Origin: Alphaproteobacteria bacterium
GTDB taxonomy: Bacteria > Pseudomonadota > Alphaproteobacteria > CAAHEQ01 > UBA3637
NCBI GenBank assembly: GCA_017539265.1
Contig: JAFYHG010000006.1
Location: 1 to 42,539 of the forward strand
Direction of reading: 5' to 3'
Length of the DNA stretch: 42,539 nucleotides
Under the pieces are notes generated by a model that was given only the letters and a program-made list of their open reading frames with translations, did no database searches and had not been told where the DNA came from. Numbering within the stretch: the first letter of the stretch is position 1; each line of letters starts with the position of its first letter. Shown piece after piece: positions 1 to 8,014 of the stretch. The translations under genes and the position numbers were made by a program.

Positions 1-26
1 AATCTAACGAAAGAAAGGAAAATAAA

Positions 27-527
27 ATGTTAGAAAATACACAAACTATGGAATCCTTTATGGGTTCTTTCGGGATTGTCCCAATGACAACTTTGAAGGA
101 TGAAGGTTTGCTTTCATTCAAAAATTGTAAGGACAGAATCTTGAGTATGATTAAGTTAAACATCCAACACTTTAAAAACAACACGTGGGATATTGATAAC
201 CGCATGATGAAGATGTTGGTGGATTTGGACGAGAAGAAGAACAAATCCATTTGCACAGTCCGTTTGGGTGGTAAAAGAGTTTATAGGTGCAATTGCGCAA
301 CTTTAACAACACCACAAAAAGTGGAGTTTCTTGCCAAATTCTATGAAGGTGTTTCTAAAGGTCTCTTGGATGAACAAATTCAGAACTTTTGTGAACAGCA
401 AGTTGCTTTAGCAAACGATCGTAAGAGAATTCAACGAGAAAAGCGCAAAGCAGAAAGAAAAGCAGAGCGTGAAGCATTAAAACAAAAAGAGGCAGATGCT
501 ATGAAACATCGGCCCCAGAATGTTTAA
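27..527 (+). CDS. hypothetical protein of the integrated element
   Basis: I do not recognise this 166-residue protein. A purine-rich ribosome binding site (GAAAGGAAAA) lies just before the ATG. The first 110 residues look like a small mixed globular domain with a Cys pair (YRCNC, around residue 90). The last 40 residues are almost entirely Lys, Arg, Glu and Ala and should form a charged helix or coiled coil, which could bind nucleic acid. It heads a same-strand run of small AT-rich genes that ends in an integrase, so it probably belongs to a mobile element. No function is assigned. Confidence 0.6.
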   Translation: MLENTQTMESFMGSFGIVPMTTLKDEGLLSFKNCKDRILSMIKLNIQHFKNNTWDIDNRMMKMLVDLDEKKNKSICTVRLGGKRVYRCNCATLTTPQKVEFLAKFYEGVSKGLLDEQIQNFCEQQVALANDRKRIQREKRKAERKAEREALKQKEADAMKHRPQNV

Positions 528-593
528 TTATCAACCGAGAGTGGAAGAACTGGAACTTCTTCTGCTCTCATAATCAACAAAAGGAATTATAAT

Positions 594-767
594 ATGATAG
601 AAAATATAAGTCAAGGTGTTTCTCAACTCACCCTAAAAGAAAAATTGAGAAAATTAGGACAACCCAAATATTTTTACGATGAATTGATGCCAACTAATGC
701 TGAAAATCAAGCATTTGTTGAAAACATCGTCAATACAATACTTACCAAAGGTTATATCCCAGCGTAA
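594..767 (+). CDS. small hypothetical protein, 57 aa
   Basis: Short open frame starting MIENISQGVS with AAGGA 7 bases upstream of the ATG, ending in TAA. The protein is hydrophilic, probably helical, with no Cys, signal peptide or membrane segment. It sits between two better supported genes on the same strand with ordinary spacing and the same AT-rich composition. Function is unknown; the ribosome binding site and its fit in the operon are the only support. Confidence 0.5.
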   Translation: MIENISQGVSQLTLKEKLRKLGQPKYFYDELMPTNAENQAFVENIVNTILTKGYIPA

Positions 768-782
768 TGAAAGGAGAATAGT

Positions 783-1370
783 ATGACTCAAGAAGAATTT
801 GAAGATATTGTCTATGAGATCTGTGACCTAGCTGCAAATGGTATGGCGTACATGATACCTGATAAATGGCTGCACAACAATAGACCTGGTTCTATTGAAG
901 TAGTATGGAACTGTTCAAACGATGTCTGGACAAAGTTGAATTTTATTCCAGACGATCTTAACCTAGAATCCATTGAGAAATGCTTTCCTTCTGTGGACGG
1001 ACTGACCATTTATTGGTATGGACAAGATGAAGCGGAAGTTTATGAAGAGTGCTTTGATCTAATCTGTAAAGCATACACTAAATATCAAGCACTGTTGTTC
1101 TCTACCTGCAATCTTGATACCATTAAACAAAATATACTTGTTGAGAAACAGGATCCTAATGACCTTTTTCTACAGGATACAGGTTTTAGAAATTATGCCA
1201 GTCCTTGGTTCTTACTTGTCAATCCAAGAAAGGATGTCGTGGAATGGGCATTACAAAACTTTAATTTCAAATCACAACCAAAAGTTCAAGAGGAATTAGG
1301 TCTGGTAGAAGATCGTCAAGCAATTCCTGAACTCAAAGAACTTGTTTTGAAAACATTGAAAGGAGAATAA
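783..1370 (+). CDS. hypothetical acidic protein of the integrated element
   Basis: Protein of 195 residues with a strong Shine-Dalgarno (AAAGGAGAATAGT-ATG). It is acidic and rich in Trp and Tyr in the first half (for example WNCSNDVWTKLNF and IYWYGQDEAEVYEE), with four or five scattered Cys and no signal peptide or membrane segment. I recognise no family. The next gene begins 1 base after its stop, with its ribosome binding site inside this gene, so the two are probably translationally coupled. That neighbour is a YubB/Api92-type protein common on plasmids and phages, which supports a mobile-element origin. Confidence 0.65.
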   Translation: MTQEEFEDIVYEICDLAANGMAYMIPDKWLHNNRPGSIEVVWNCSNDVWTKLNFIPDDLNLESIEKCFPSVDGLTIYWYGQDEAEVYEECFDLICKAYTKYQALLFSTCNLDTIKQNILVEKQDPNDLFLQDTGFRNYASPWFLLVNPRKDVVEWALQNFNFKSQPKVQEELGLVEDRQAIPELKELVLKTLKGE

Positions 1371-1371
1371 G

Positions 1372-2016
1372 ATGGCAAATTGTTGTTTAAATACTTTAAC
1401 TATCCGTGGTGATGAAGAAATAATCAAAAAGTGTTTGGATCAGATCAAGAATGAAGATGAAGGCGAAGTTATTGATCTTAATAACATTGATCCTATGCCA
1501 AAAGAATTGAGTGAAGTTATAGCATCGCCACATCTGTTGAAGGATGTAGAGATTCTTAAAAAAGAACTATCAGGTGAGGAGTTGTCTGCTGAAGAAAAAG
1601 AACAATTGAATTCTGCACGCTTTGATGGTAAAAATAACAGAGAAAATGCAAAAAAAGCATTACACTGTAAGGAACAATATGGTCGTTATTCTTGGTATGA
1701 TTGGCATTTGTTACATTGGGGTGTCAAGAGCAATGCATATGATTCTACACTAGAATGGATAAAATATCACAAGAGAAAGAAGTGTCGTATATGCTTTATT
1801 ACCCCATGGGAACCACCTGTTAAGGCTATGATAAAACTGTCTAAACAGTATCCAACGCTAACATTTAAGTTTAAGGCAGAAGAACCAGGAAATGAAATTG
1901 ATTTTTCAGATGATTGGCGTAATGGTCAGGGAAAGACACCAGCACCTACTAAAAAGCAGGAAGAAGCATTCGAAGTGTTACTGGACTTCTTTTTGGGAAA
2001 AGATACTAATGACTAA
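1372..2016 (+). CDS. YubB/Api92-like protein with ferredoxin-like fold
   Basis: The N-terminus (MANCCLNTLTIRGDEE) and the later segments WYDWHLLHWGVKSNAYDS (about residues 103-120) and ITPWEPPVKAM (about 143-153) match the pattern of the YubB/DUF1281 and Api92-like family: an N-terminal strand carrying 'N-LTI-G', a central 'W---WG-K' block, and a 'T-W-PP' strand before the final helix. These proteins are found on conjugative plasmids, phages and integrated elements; their biochemical role is not established. The ribosome binding site (GAAAGGAGAATAAG) lies at the end of the preceding gene. Family assignment is by pattern only. Confidence 0.65.
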   Translation: MANCCLNTLTIRGDEEIIKKCLDQIKNEDEGEVIDLNNIDPMPKELSEVIASPHLLKDVEILKKELSGEELSAEEKEQLNSARFDGKNNRENAKKALHCKEQYGRYSWYDWHLLHWGVKSNAYDSTLEWIKYHKRKKCRICFITPWEPPVKAMIKLSKQYPTLTFKFKAEEPGNEIDFSDDWRNGQGKTPAPTKKQEEAFEVLLDFFLGKDTND

Positions 2017-2078
2017 ACATCACATAGTTATCTATAATATAACCTAATAAAACCCGAGCAAATTCCGCACGAAGGATC

Positions 2079-2106
2079 TTGACTTTTCGGATCAGATCCG
2101 TATCCT
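2079..2106 (+). promoter_or_regulatory. integrase promoter with palindromic operator
   Basis: TTGACT (2079-2084) and TATCCT (2101-2106) are separated by 16 bases and lie upstream of the integrase gene. The spacer contains a perfect 13-base palindrome, CGGATCAGATCCG (2088-2100), that fills the gap up to the -10 element. A dimeric regulator bound there would block RNA polymerase, so integrase expression is probably repressed. The regulator is not in the window. Confidence 0.5.
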
Positions 2107-2125
2107 GGGCCACCAGGAGAAAAAA

Positions 2126-3886
2126 ATGTCAAATCGCTATCAAGGATTGTTTTTACTATACGGACAGTTTTATATCAGGGTTAGAATCCCCTTAAAACTG
2201 CAGAATATTGCCCGCTGTAAAGAGATTAGGTATTCTCTTCGAACAGCGAACTATTCTGAAGCAGTCCAAAGATGGCAGGTGGAATTTGCTCATTTACATT
2301 TATTTTTAACATTATTTCAGGATATTATTATGAAATTAAATGAGCAAAACAAACTAATTCTAAACGAAGCAGATGTGGATAAACTGCTTTTGGAACGGTT
2401 GACCGAGATACAGCATTTTCTTGAAGAGAATATTGAGGAAATTAGGGCAGGAACAAAGTCTGAAAAAGATATTATCAACAAAACCGTTCAAACCAAAAAA
2501 TTGATGATAGACCTTTTAATCAGATACTTAAAACGATTGGTTGATGATAGTAAGGCAAACATAACCTTAAGGGGCATTTATGCACAATTAAGGGAAAAAG
2601 AAATTGAATTAGGTCTATCAGAGAATGCCCAATATGATGTTGTCAAATCGTTTTCCAATCATATCAAGGGATTAAATAACTATGCTACCAAAGCGGTTGA
2701 GGCAATTAAACTGGATAAACCATATATTCCCAGTAATCCCAAGGTTGTGACCCTTTTAAAAGCATACGATGCTATGGAAACATCGGCAAGAATTAACAGG
2801 TCTATGACATCTACCCATTGGGAAAAACTCTTTAAACGCTTTGCCCAGAGCAAGAAAAACCTGAAAGGGGTTACGGATAATCGCATTAACGACAATTATT
2901 TAAGTATAAAACTTGCCTTTGCCTTAATGAAACTGCAATATGTGGAAGATGTGACTAAGCAACATTGCCGAAAACTGTGTGAAGATATCTATCAAGTCCC
3001 AAAGAAATGGTCTAAAAAGTTAAAGGACAATGTAAAAATAGAGGATATTTTAACAACTGCTAAGACAAAGGTCATTTCTAAAAAGACGGTCAAGGGATAC
3101 CTGATAACCTTTAAGGAATTTATGCGTTATGCCGTCAAAGAAGAGATTATTCTAACCAGTTTAAACGAATTTATTGACCTGCCAAAGGATTTGTCTGGCA
3201 CTACCCGAGAACCTTTTACGGTAGATGATTTACATAAAATCTTTAATCCAAAGACTTATCCCGACCCACATGCCAAAGCAAATCAGGCAAAGTTTTGGAT
3301 ACCAATTATTAGTCTATATCATGGTTCAAGGCTTAACGAAATCTGTCAATTAGACGTCCTTGACATAGTTAAGGAACAAGGTATTCCTTGTATCAGTATT
3401 AACGATAATGGGAACGATAAATCGGTTAAGAACAGAGGGTCTAAACGAGTTATACCCATTCATCCGAAACTGTTACAAATGGGTTTTCTATACTTTGTGG
3501 AATATCAACGGCAAGAGAAACAAACAAAACTCTTTGGAAACTGTGTCAAACAATCACGGAACGGATTTGGTGGCCCTATACAACATTGGTTCGGCAGGTA
3601 TTTAGATTCAATCGGTATTAAGAGTAAAACAAAAGTATTCCATTCTTTCCGACATACTTGGGAAACCAAAGCAGTTGAGAAGAGAATTCCTGCAGAATAT
3701 CAAAATGCTATATGTGGATGGACAGACCAAGGAATTGGGCAACGACTTTATGCCCATAAAAAAGATATTCGGATAATGCTTTCAGAATTGAAGAAAATTA
3801 ACTATCCGATACAAAAAGAGATGTCAAAATTGCACATGTCATTCATGGACTCATATGTCATACGTCAATTAAGGGCAAAAGGGTAA
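2126..3886 (+). CDS. tyrosine recombinase/integrase with DUF6538-like N-terminus
   Basis: Site-specific recombinase of 586 residues. The N-terminus (GQFYIRVRIPLKLQ...EIRYSLRT, about 13-40) matches the DUF6538-type domain that opens many long proteobacterial phage and island integrases. Residues about 310-350 resemble a SAM-like core-binding domain. Catalytic signature: Arg402 (YHGSRLNE), Lys/Arg near 440 (SKRVIPIHP), His506-x-x-Arg509 (HSFRH), Trp532 in the place of the third His, and nucleophile Tyr542 (QRLYAH). It reads towards a tRNA-Asp whose 3' end is 260 bases away, the usual arrangement for an element integrated in a tRNA gene. The ribosome binding site is AGGAG, 8 bases before the ATG. 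The catalytic residues are intact, so it may be active. Confidence 0.9.
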   Translation: MSNRYQGLFLLYGQFYIRVRIPLKLQNIARCKEIRYSLRTANYSEAVQRWQVEFAHLHLFLTLFQDIIMKLNEQNKLILNEADVDKLLLERLTEIQHFLEENIEEIRAGTKSEKDIINKTVQTKKLMIDLLIRYLKRLVDDSKANITLRGIYAQLREKEIELGLSENAQYDVVKSFSNHIKGLNNYATKAVEAIKLDKPYIPSNPKVVTLLKAYDAMETSARINRSMTSTHWEKLFKRFAQSKKNLKGVTDNRINDNYLSIKLAFALMKLQYVEDVTKQHCRKLCEDIYQVPKKWSKKLKDNVKIEDILTTAKTKVISKKTVKGYLITFKEFMRYAVKEEIILTSLNEFIDLPKDLSGTTREPFTVDDLHKIFNPKTYPDPHAKANQAKFWIPIISLYHGSRLNEICQLDVLDIVKEQGIPCISINDNGNDKSVKNRGSKRVIPIHPKLLQMGFLYFVEYQRQEKQTKLFGNCVKQSRNGFGGPIQHWFGRYLDSIGIKSKTKVFHSFRHTWETKAVEKRIPAEYQNAICGWTDQGIGQRLYAHKKDIRIMLSELKKINYPIQKEMSKLHMSFMDSYVIRQLRAKG

Positions 3887-4090
3887 AAGGGCAAATGTCT
3901 TTGGTGTCCTGTTTTGGCAAATGGCATGAAAAGGGACATTTCGGTAAAATGTCATCAAAAACCATTCGCTGAAATGGTGAAATGTCTTATGAAACATCCT
4001 GTTTCAAAAGGGTAAAAATAAAGGTGTCAGAAAAGGGTAAAAATGTTCAAATGGTCCAAGGAAATGGTCCAGGGCCATGGTCCAGGAAAA
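3877..4090. repeat. short direct repeats between integrase and tRNA-Asp
   Basis: Two families of direct repeats fill the space after the integrase. AAAAGGGTAAAA occurs three times (3877-3888, 4006-4017, 4031-4042). ATGGTCCA occurs three times with an exact 13-base period (4051-4058, 4064-4071, 4077-4084). AAATGTC and its complement GACATTT also recur around 3893-3985. Between an integrase and its probable tRNA target, such repeats are likely arm-type integrase or excisionase sites, or iterons. Their function is inferred from position. Confidence 0.55.
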
Positions 4091-4109
4091 ATGGCGGAAA
4101 ATCAGGCAT

Positions 4110-4143
4110 TAAAAAATCTCGCAAATACAACAATTTGCGAGAT
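4110..4143 (-). terminator. intrinsic terminator of tRNA-Asp
   Basis: Perfect 11-base-pair inverted repeat ATCTCGCAAAT (4116-4126) / ATTTGCGAGAT (4133-4143) with a 6-base loop. On the minus strand it is followed at once by a run of T, and it begins 3 bases after the tRNA CCA. It is a classical Rho-independent terminator for the tRNA transcript. Confidence 0.85.
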
Positions 4144-4146
4144 AAG

Positions 4147-4224
4147 TGGCGGGAGTGAAGGGGCTCGAACCCTCGACCTTCTGCGTGACAGGCAGACGCT
4201 CTAAACCAGCTGAGCTACACCCCC
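4147..4224 (-). tRNA. tRNA-Asp (GTC)
   Basis: A full cloverleaf reads on the minus strand: acceptor GGGGGTG paired with CACTCCC (one G-T wobble), D arm GCTC/GAGC, anticodon stem TCTGC/GCAGA enclosing the loop CTGTCAC (anticodon GTC, Asp), five-base variable region, T arm around TTCGAGC, discriminator G and encoded CCA; 78 bases in all. G73 is the normal discriminator for tRNA-Asp. The integrase reads towards its 3' end, so this tRNA is the probable integration target of the element to the left. Only one copy of the tRNA 3' end is in the window. Confidence 0.95.
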
Positions 4225-4242
4225 AAGGCGACTTCGGGGGAC

Positions 4243-4271
4243 ACTATAACAGATAAAAATAAAAAATGCAA
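4243..4271 (-). promoter_or_regulatory. tRNA-Asp promoter with GC-rich discriminator
   Basis: On the minus strand TTGCAT (4266-4271), a 17-base spacer and TATAGT (4243-4248) precede the tRNA. The bases after the -10 element are GTCCCCCG, a GC-rich discriminator of the kind linked to stringent (ppGpp) control of stable RNA promoters. A Rel enzyme is encoded at 10287-12440. Confidence 0.7.
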
Positions 4272-4359
4272 GCACTTTTTTTGGAAAAGCGCATTTTTTT
4301 ATTAAAAGGCCATGATTTTGTGCCGGGGAACCATATTTACATGTTTTTTTAAATAAAAC

Positions 4360-4388
4360 TTGACAAAAAGAAAAATTTATGCTATTAT
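4360..4388 (+). promoter_or_regulatory. consensus sigma-70 promoter of the metallopeptidase gene
   Basis: TTGACA (4360-4365), 17-base spacer, TATTAT (4383-4388), then the ribosome binding site GGAGGGG and the ATG at 4410. This is among the strongest-looking promoters in the window. The leader is only about 15 bases. Confidence 0.75.
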
Positions 4389-4409
4389 GCCCATAACGGA
4401 GGGGTAAAA

Positions 4410-5771
4410 ATGACAACTCGAAAAAATTCTATGGCAGAAATTATTGTCCGCTACGGGCAGGAACAAAAGACCTTGGAAGACGAATTATGCGGGGTCATTG
4501 ATGAAATATGTATGCAAGGACCGGATAATCATGATTCTTGTTCAAAAGAGAGTGAGCGGAAAGAAACCACTTTACCAAAATTTTTAAAAATAGATCCCAA
4601 ATCTTTGTCAGAGGATGAGCGGAAAGTTCAATCTGTCTTAAAGGATATATATGAACTTAACGGTGATATCGGTATTTATCCCATTATTCCCAAAAAAAAC
4701 GGGAAAAGTTTGTGCATTGATTTGACGGCTTGTCTTCCTAAGGAAAAAGGAGCCGACGGGGTATATGCAAGAGACATGCATGCAATAGAAATGTTGAACA
4801 TAGTCGGGTTTCAAGAGAAGGTCTTAACAAGGATCCTTTCTCATGAATTGATGCATGTATATCAGGAAATTGCGGATACGAGTCATTTTAATAATTATCA
4901 AAACCATCAATGGGGATTTTATATCGAATCACAAGCCGATGCCTGTGCAACCGGTGTCGTTACCTGCCTGCATACTGATGCCCCAAATTATAGGTTGATG
5001 CGCGCATTTGTGGGACGGGAAGCAGTATCCGCTTCGTTTAAAAAGAAAAGGGACCAATGGACACTTCAGTATTTGAGAAATTTCTTTAAAAGTTCAAAGT
5101 ATCACTACTATAAAGAAGATTATGATCGGTGCTATCCTATCCATAGGGATGATAAACCATTACCCGCAATGCCGGCAGGTTTCCCTGTTGCCAATGCAGA
5201 TCAGGTTTTACAGATTTTAAATGAAAATGTTTCCAGGGTTGCCCTAACTCCAATGGGTAAACTGTGGCAAGCCATTGAAAACAGTGATCAAAAAGCACTC
5301 TTAATTTTGCTTAAAAGTAAAGATAGAGCCGGAAATCCTTTAATTCCGGATACGGAAATGGATTTGATTAATGAGAATATAGTGGAAGCTTGTGAAAAAC
5401 AGAAAAAAACAGGTATGCTTGAAACATACCTGAAATCCGGTCGCGTTTCACAAGATGATGTTGATTATATGTTCTTATCGTTGGTGATTCCTCATAAAGG
5501 GAAAGCCACACAGGATCTATTTGAAATAAGGACGAAAATGATGGATGTTCTTATCGGTATGGAAGGGCCGGACGGCAGTAAAGTTTTAACGAATACGCAA
5601 ATTGAAAGAGGGATTTCATATGCCGAAATGGTAATAGAAATGCGGGGCAATAATGATGCTAAGGTGTTTTTTAATAACATGGCAAAACACATTCGTTCAA
5701 TCAGAAATATCCCACAGAAATGCAAAACCCCGCGTAGCATACGACCGCCACAAGCGACACCGGAAATTTAG
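4410..5771 (+). CDS. putative zinc metallopeptidase (DUF6782-like)
   Basis: Protein of 453 residues without signal peptide or membrane segment. His145-Glu-Leu-Met-His149 in ILSHELMHVYQE is a canonical HExxH zinc site. Glu173 in YIESQADACATG lies where the third zinc ligand of many gluzincin-type enzymes would be, and the helix following it is Ala-rich as in those enzymes. The region from about 190 to 450 is helical and unrecognised, with many Lys and Asp. It probably belongs to the DUF6782 group of putative metallopeptidases, but that link is from memory of the motif context. A strong promoter and a strong Shine-Dalgarno suggest good expression. Substrate unknown; cytoplasmic unless exported by a dedicated route. 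Confidence 0.6.
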   Translation: MTTRKNSMAEIIVRYGQEQKTLEDELCGVIDEICMQGPDNHDSCSKESERKETTLPKFLKIDPKSLSEDERKVQSVLKDIYELNGDIGIYPIIPKKNGKSLCIDLTACLPKEKGADGVYARDMHAIEMLNIVGFQEKVLTRILSHELMHVYQEIADTSHFNNYQNHQWGFYIESQADACATGVVTCLHTDAPNYRLMRAFVGREAVSASFKKKRDQWTLQYLRNFFKSSKYHYYKEDYDRCYPIHRDDKPLPAMPAGFPVANADQVLQILNENVSRVALTPMGKLWQAIENSDQKALLILLKSKDRAGNPLIPDTEMDLINENIVEACEKQKKTGMLETYLKSGRVSQDDVDYMFLSLVIPHKGKATQDLFEIRTKMMDVLIGMEGPDGSKVLTNTQIERGISYAEMVIEMRGNNDAKVFFNNMAKHIRSIRNIPQKCKTPRSIRPPQATPEI

Positions 5772-5788
5772 GGATTATTCCGTTTGTT

Positions 5789-6649
5789 TTAATCCACCAC
5801 GATTTTTTTCTTTAGGTTTTGAATTCGGGTATCGGCGGCAATTTTGTCGATAAGGGCTTTGACATACGTCTCAACGGCCTTGCCTTCACGATAATCGGCC
5901 GGAGCGGCAAAGTCGGCGCGCTTGTCATCCAATAGCAGCTGTGCGCCCTGGCAAGAGGCGGGAATTTTAGGTTGATACACCGCGATAGAATGACCGCCGT
6001 CAGATTTTAAGGTCAGCATACATGGTACATCTGTTTCGCCGTCACCGATATAAATCATACGGGAAAAAGGCATATGCTTTTCCGATTCGGGAATGCGTCT
6101 GTTAATTTTTTTGGTGTCGGCTATGTCCAGACAACCCTTATTGATACGGAACAAAAATTGTGTTTTATTGGTATAATTCACAACTTGCGCCGGCCAAATA
6201 GCGTTGCCTGCTTTGTCATAAATAAAAGATGAGGCAAAAATCGCCTTAAAAAATTTGGAAATAACCGTTCCTTCCAAAATTTCCCTTAACCCCGACGAGA
6301 TAATATAGTGTTCTACATCCAGTCCTTTCTTTCGCCCATAGGCATTAATGCGTTTAAACCAGGTATCCAATCCAGCGAAAAGTTCGACGGCTTGACCATA
6401 TGTCCTAAGGGCTTTGTGGTTAAAGGGTTCATTTCGCTTTTGTGATTCAATTTTCATTTGTTGCATATAGGATAAAATCTGATCGGCGTGTTGCCGTTCG
6501 GCCAAACCGTTCGATTTCGTCCAAAACGTATCGGCATCTAATCCCATTTTTTGAATAAAGCCGTATTCTTGCATACACCGTGGTGATAAAGTGCCATCGA
6601 AATCATAACAAATCGCCATGGGGATTAATTTTTTCTTTTTGGGGGTCAT
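5789..6649 (-). CDS. HAD-superfamily phosphatase (phosphoserine-phosphatase-like)
   Basis: 286 residues with a complete HAD signature: motif I CYDFDGTLS (nucleophile Asp16, acid Asp18), motif II Ser118/Ser119 in YIISSGLRE, a probable motif III Lys162, and motif IV IGDGETDVPC (Asp203, Asp207). The order and the helical cap between motifs I and II resemble phosphoserine phosphatase-like HAD enzymes, which hydrolyse small phosphorylated metabolites through an aspartyl-phosphate. It starts 9 bases after the yqaA-like gene and has its own AGGAG site, so the two form an operon. It converges on the metallopeptidase gene. The substrate cannot be inferred. Confidence 0.8.
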   Translation of the reverse strand: MTPKKKKLIPMAICYDFDGTLSPRCMQEYGFIQKMGLDADTFWTKSNGLAERQHADQILSYMQQMKIESQKRNEPFNHKALRTYGQAVELFAGLDTWFKRINAYGRKKGLDVEHYIISSGLREILEGTVISKFFKAIFASSFIYDKAGNAIWPAQVVNYTNKTQFLFRINKGCLDIADTKKINRRIPESEKHMPFSRMIYIGDGETDVPCMLTLKSDGGHSIAVYQPKIPASCQGAQLLLDDKRADFAAPADYREGKAVETYVKALIDKIAADTRIQNLKKKIVVD

Positions 6650-6658
6650 AAATGTCTC

Positions 6659-7258
6659 CTAGAACAACTTAATCATTAAAAATCCGCCGACCAGTAAAAT
6701 AAAGAAGAGAATCGAAAGCCAACCCAAGTTTTTTTCAATCCATGTCTTCATGGGGGCTCCCCATTTCCACAAAAGCCATGCTACAAAATAGAAACGAATA
6801 CCTCGTGCAATTACAGATGAGATCATGAAAATAAGGAAATTTAACTTTGTGACACCACTTGCAATAGTGATAATTTTATAGGGAAATGGTGTAATACCAG
6901 CACCAAAGACAACCCATGCACCATAATCATTGTAAGCCGAACAAAATTTTTCAAATTGTGTTGTATAGTGATAAAAATTCAAGAGTGGTATTCCAATAGA
7001 TTCATATAAATAATATCCAATAGCATATCCAAAGGCTCCGCCCAGAACACTTGCAATCGTGGCATAGGCCGCCAAACGAAAAGCCTTTCCCCGATTGGCC
7101 AATACCAAGGGTATCAGCAACAAATCCGGCGGAATCGGGAAAAAAGAACTTTCGATAAACGCAACCGCACATAAAGCCCAAACCGCTTTTTCGCCCGAGG
7201 CCATTCCCATTGTCCAATCATATACTTTTCGTGTAATTTTATTCCAAAGTTTCCTCAT
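6659..7258 (-). CDS. YqaA/DedA-family inner membrane protein
   Basis: 199 residues with several hydrophobic segments. The motif SSFFPIPPDLLLIPLVLANRGKAF (about 37-60) and the following Ala/Gly-rich stretch with GYAIGYYLYE are typical of the YqaA branch of the DedA/VTT (SNARE-associated) family, related to proteins involved in membrane homeostasis and lipid scrambling or flipping. A C-terminal helix ends in GGFLMIKLF. It is first in a two-gene operon with the HAD phosphatase. The start is supported by GAAAGGAT 6 bases before the ATG. Its exact function is not known. Confidence 0.8.
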   Translation of the reverse strand: MRKLWNKITRKVYDWTMGMASGEKAVWALCAVAFIESSFFPIPPDLLLIPLVLANRGKAFRLAAYATIASVLGGAFGYAIGYYLYESIGIPLLNFYHYTTQFEKFCSAYNDYGAWVVFGAGITPFPYKIITIASGVTKLNFLIFMISSVIARGIRFYFVAWLLWKWGAPMKTWIEKNLGWLSILFFILLVGGFLMIKLF

Positions 7259-7316
7259 AATAATCCTTTCGTTTTTTGCATACTACCACAGAGCGCATAA
7301 AAAAATCAAGAAAAAC

Positions 7317-7344
7317 TTGACTTTAAATAAGATATGTTTAAAAT
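7317..7344 (+). promoter_or_regulatory. promoter of the lipoprotein gene
   Basis: TTGACT (7317-7322) and TAAAAT (7339-7344) with a 16-base spacer lie 36 bases upstream of the lipoprotein ATG at 7380, which has the ribosome binding site AAGGAG. Confidence 0.5.
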
Positions 7345-7379
7345 AAAAGCGTTCTGCATCAGAAATAAGGAGTTTTTAA

Positions 7380-7946
7380 ATGAAAAAATCAGTTTGTATG
7401 TTAGGCTTGTGTTTGCTTATTTCCGCCTGTGTGTCCGAACAGGAACAACGTGAAGCCAGTTATCGTTATGAGGAAGTAATGCGTAATCAATGTGGGCAAA
7501 CTTTGGGCTTTTCCTCGGGGACGGAAGGGTATATGAATTGTCGGATGTTCTATGATGAAGTATTTCAATATGCGGGTTTAACCGGCACAAAATCATATAG
7601 TCGCGTCAGTCAAATTCAAAATCGGATTGAAAGCACGAATGCCGAATGTCGCCGTTATTGGGGGCAAGAGGGTATGACGCGTTCGGCCCTGTGGTCTTGT
7701 ATTCAAAAGAAAGAAAATGCTTTTATTGACGAGGCTATCCACCAAAAAGAATTGGAGGAAAAGGAAGATGTTTTAACCAGATCCATCGCCAACGGTCAAA
7801 AAGATGCGGATGCGGAACGGCGACTTCAAGACCGAATTGACGCCGAACGAGAACGGGTTGCCAAGGAGAAAGGGAAACGTCCGTCAAAAGTAAAATGCAA
7901 AACCTACAATAAAAGCAACGGCTATATTCAGGTTAAGTGTAAATAG
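7380..7946 (+). CDS. putative lipoprotein with C-terminal charged helix
   Basis: 188 residues. The N-terminus MKKSVCMLGLCLLISAC is a lipoprotein signal with lipobox LISAC, so Cys17 would be the lipidated residue. The +2 residue is Val, so in enterobacterial terms it would be sorted to the outer membrane; the rule may not hold here. The middle contains a Cys-bearing segment with two repeats of a Cys/Trp-type pattern (CGQTLGF..., CRRYWGQEG), followed by a long charged helix from about 125 to 165 and a basic, Cys-containing tail. The family is unknown. It has its own promoter and lies upstream of hisS, which also has its own. Confidence 0.65.
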   Translation: MKKSVCMLGLCLLISACVSEQEQREASYRYEEVMRNQCGQTLGFSSGTEGYMNCRMFYDEVFQYAGLTGTKSYSRVSQIQNRIESTNAECRRYWGQEGMTRSALWSCIQKKENAFIDEAIHQKELEEKEDVLTRSIANGQKDADAERRLQDRIDAERERVAKEKGKRPSKVKCKTYNKSNGYIQVKCK

Positions 7947-7961
7947 AGGTTAAAAAAAATC

Positions 7962-7990
7962 TTGTCTTTGGTACCAAATTATGATATCCT
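7962..7990 (+). promoter_or_regulatory. hisS promoter
   Basis: TTGTCT (7962-7967), 17-base spacer, TATCCT (7985-7990), 24 bases before the hisS ATG. GAAAGGAT provides the ribosome binding site. Confidence 0.6.
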
Positions 7991-8014
7991 TGCTAAAAAA
8001 CGAAAGGATAAAGA

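Noticed and set aside
4201-4416. Minus-strand open frame over the tRNA and the metallopeptidase promoter
   Set aside because: It covers the tRNA-Asp gene, its promoter and the start of the metallopeptidase gene and has no ribosome site; it is chance.
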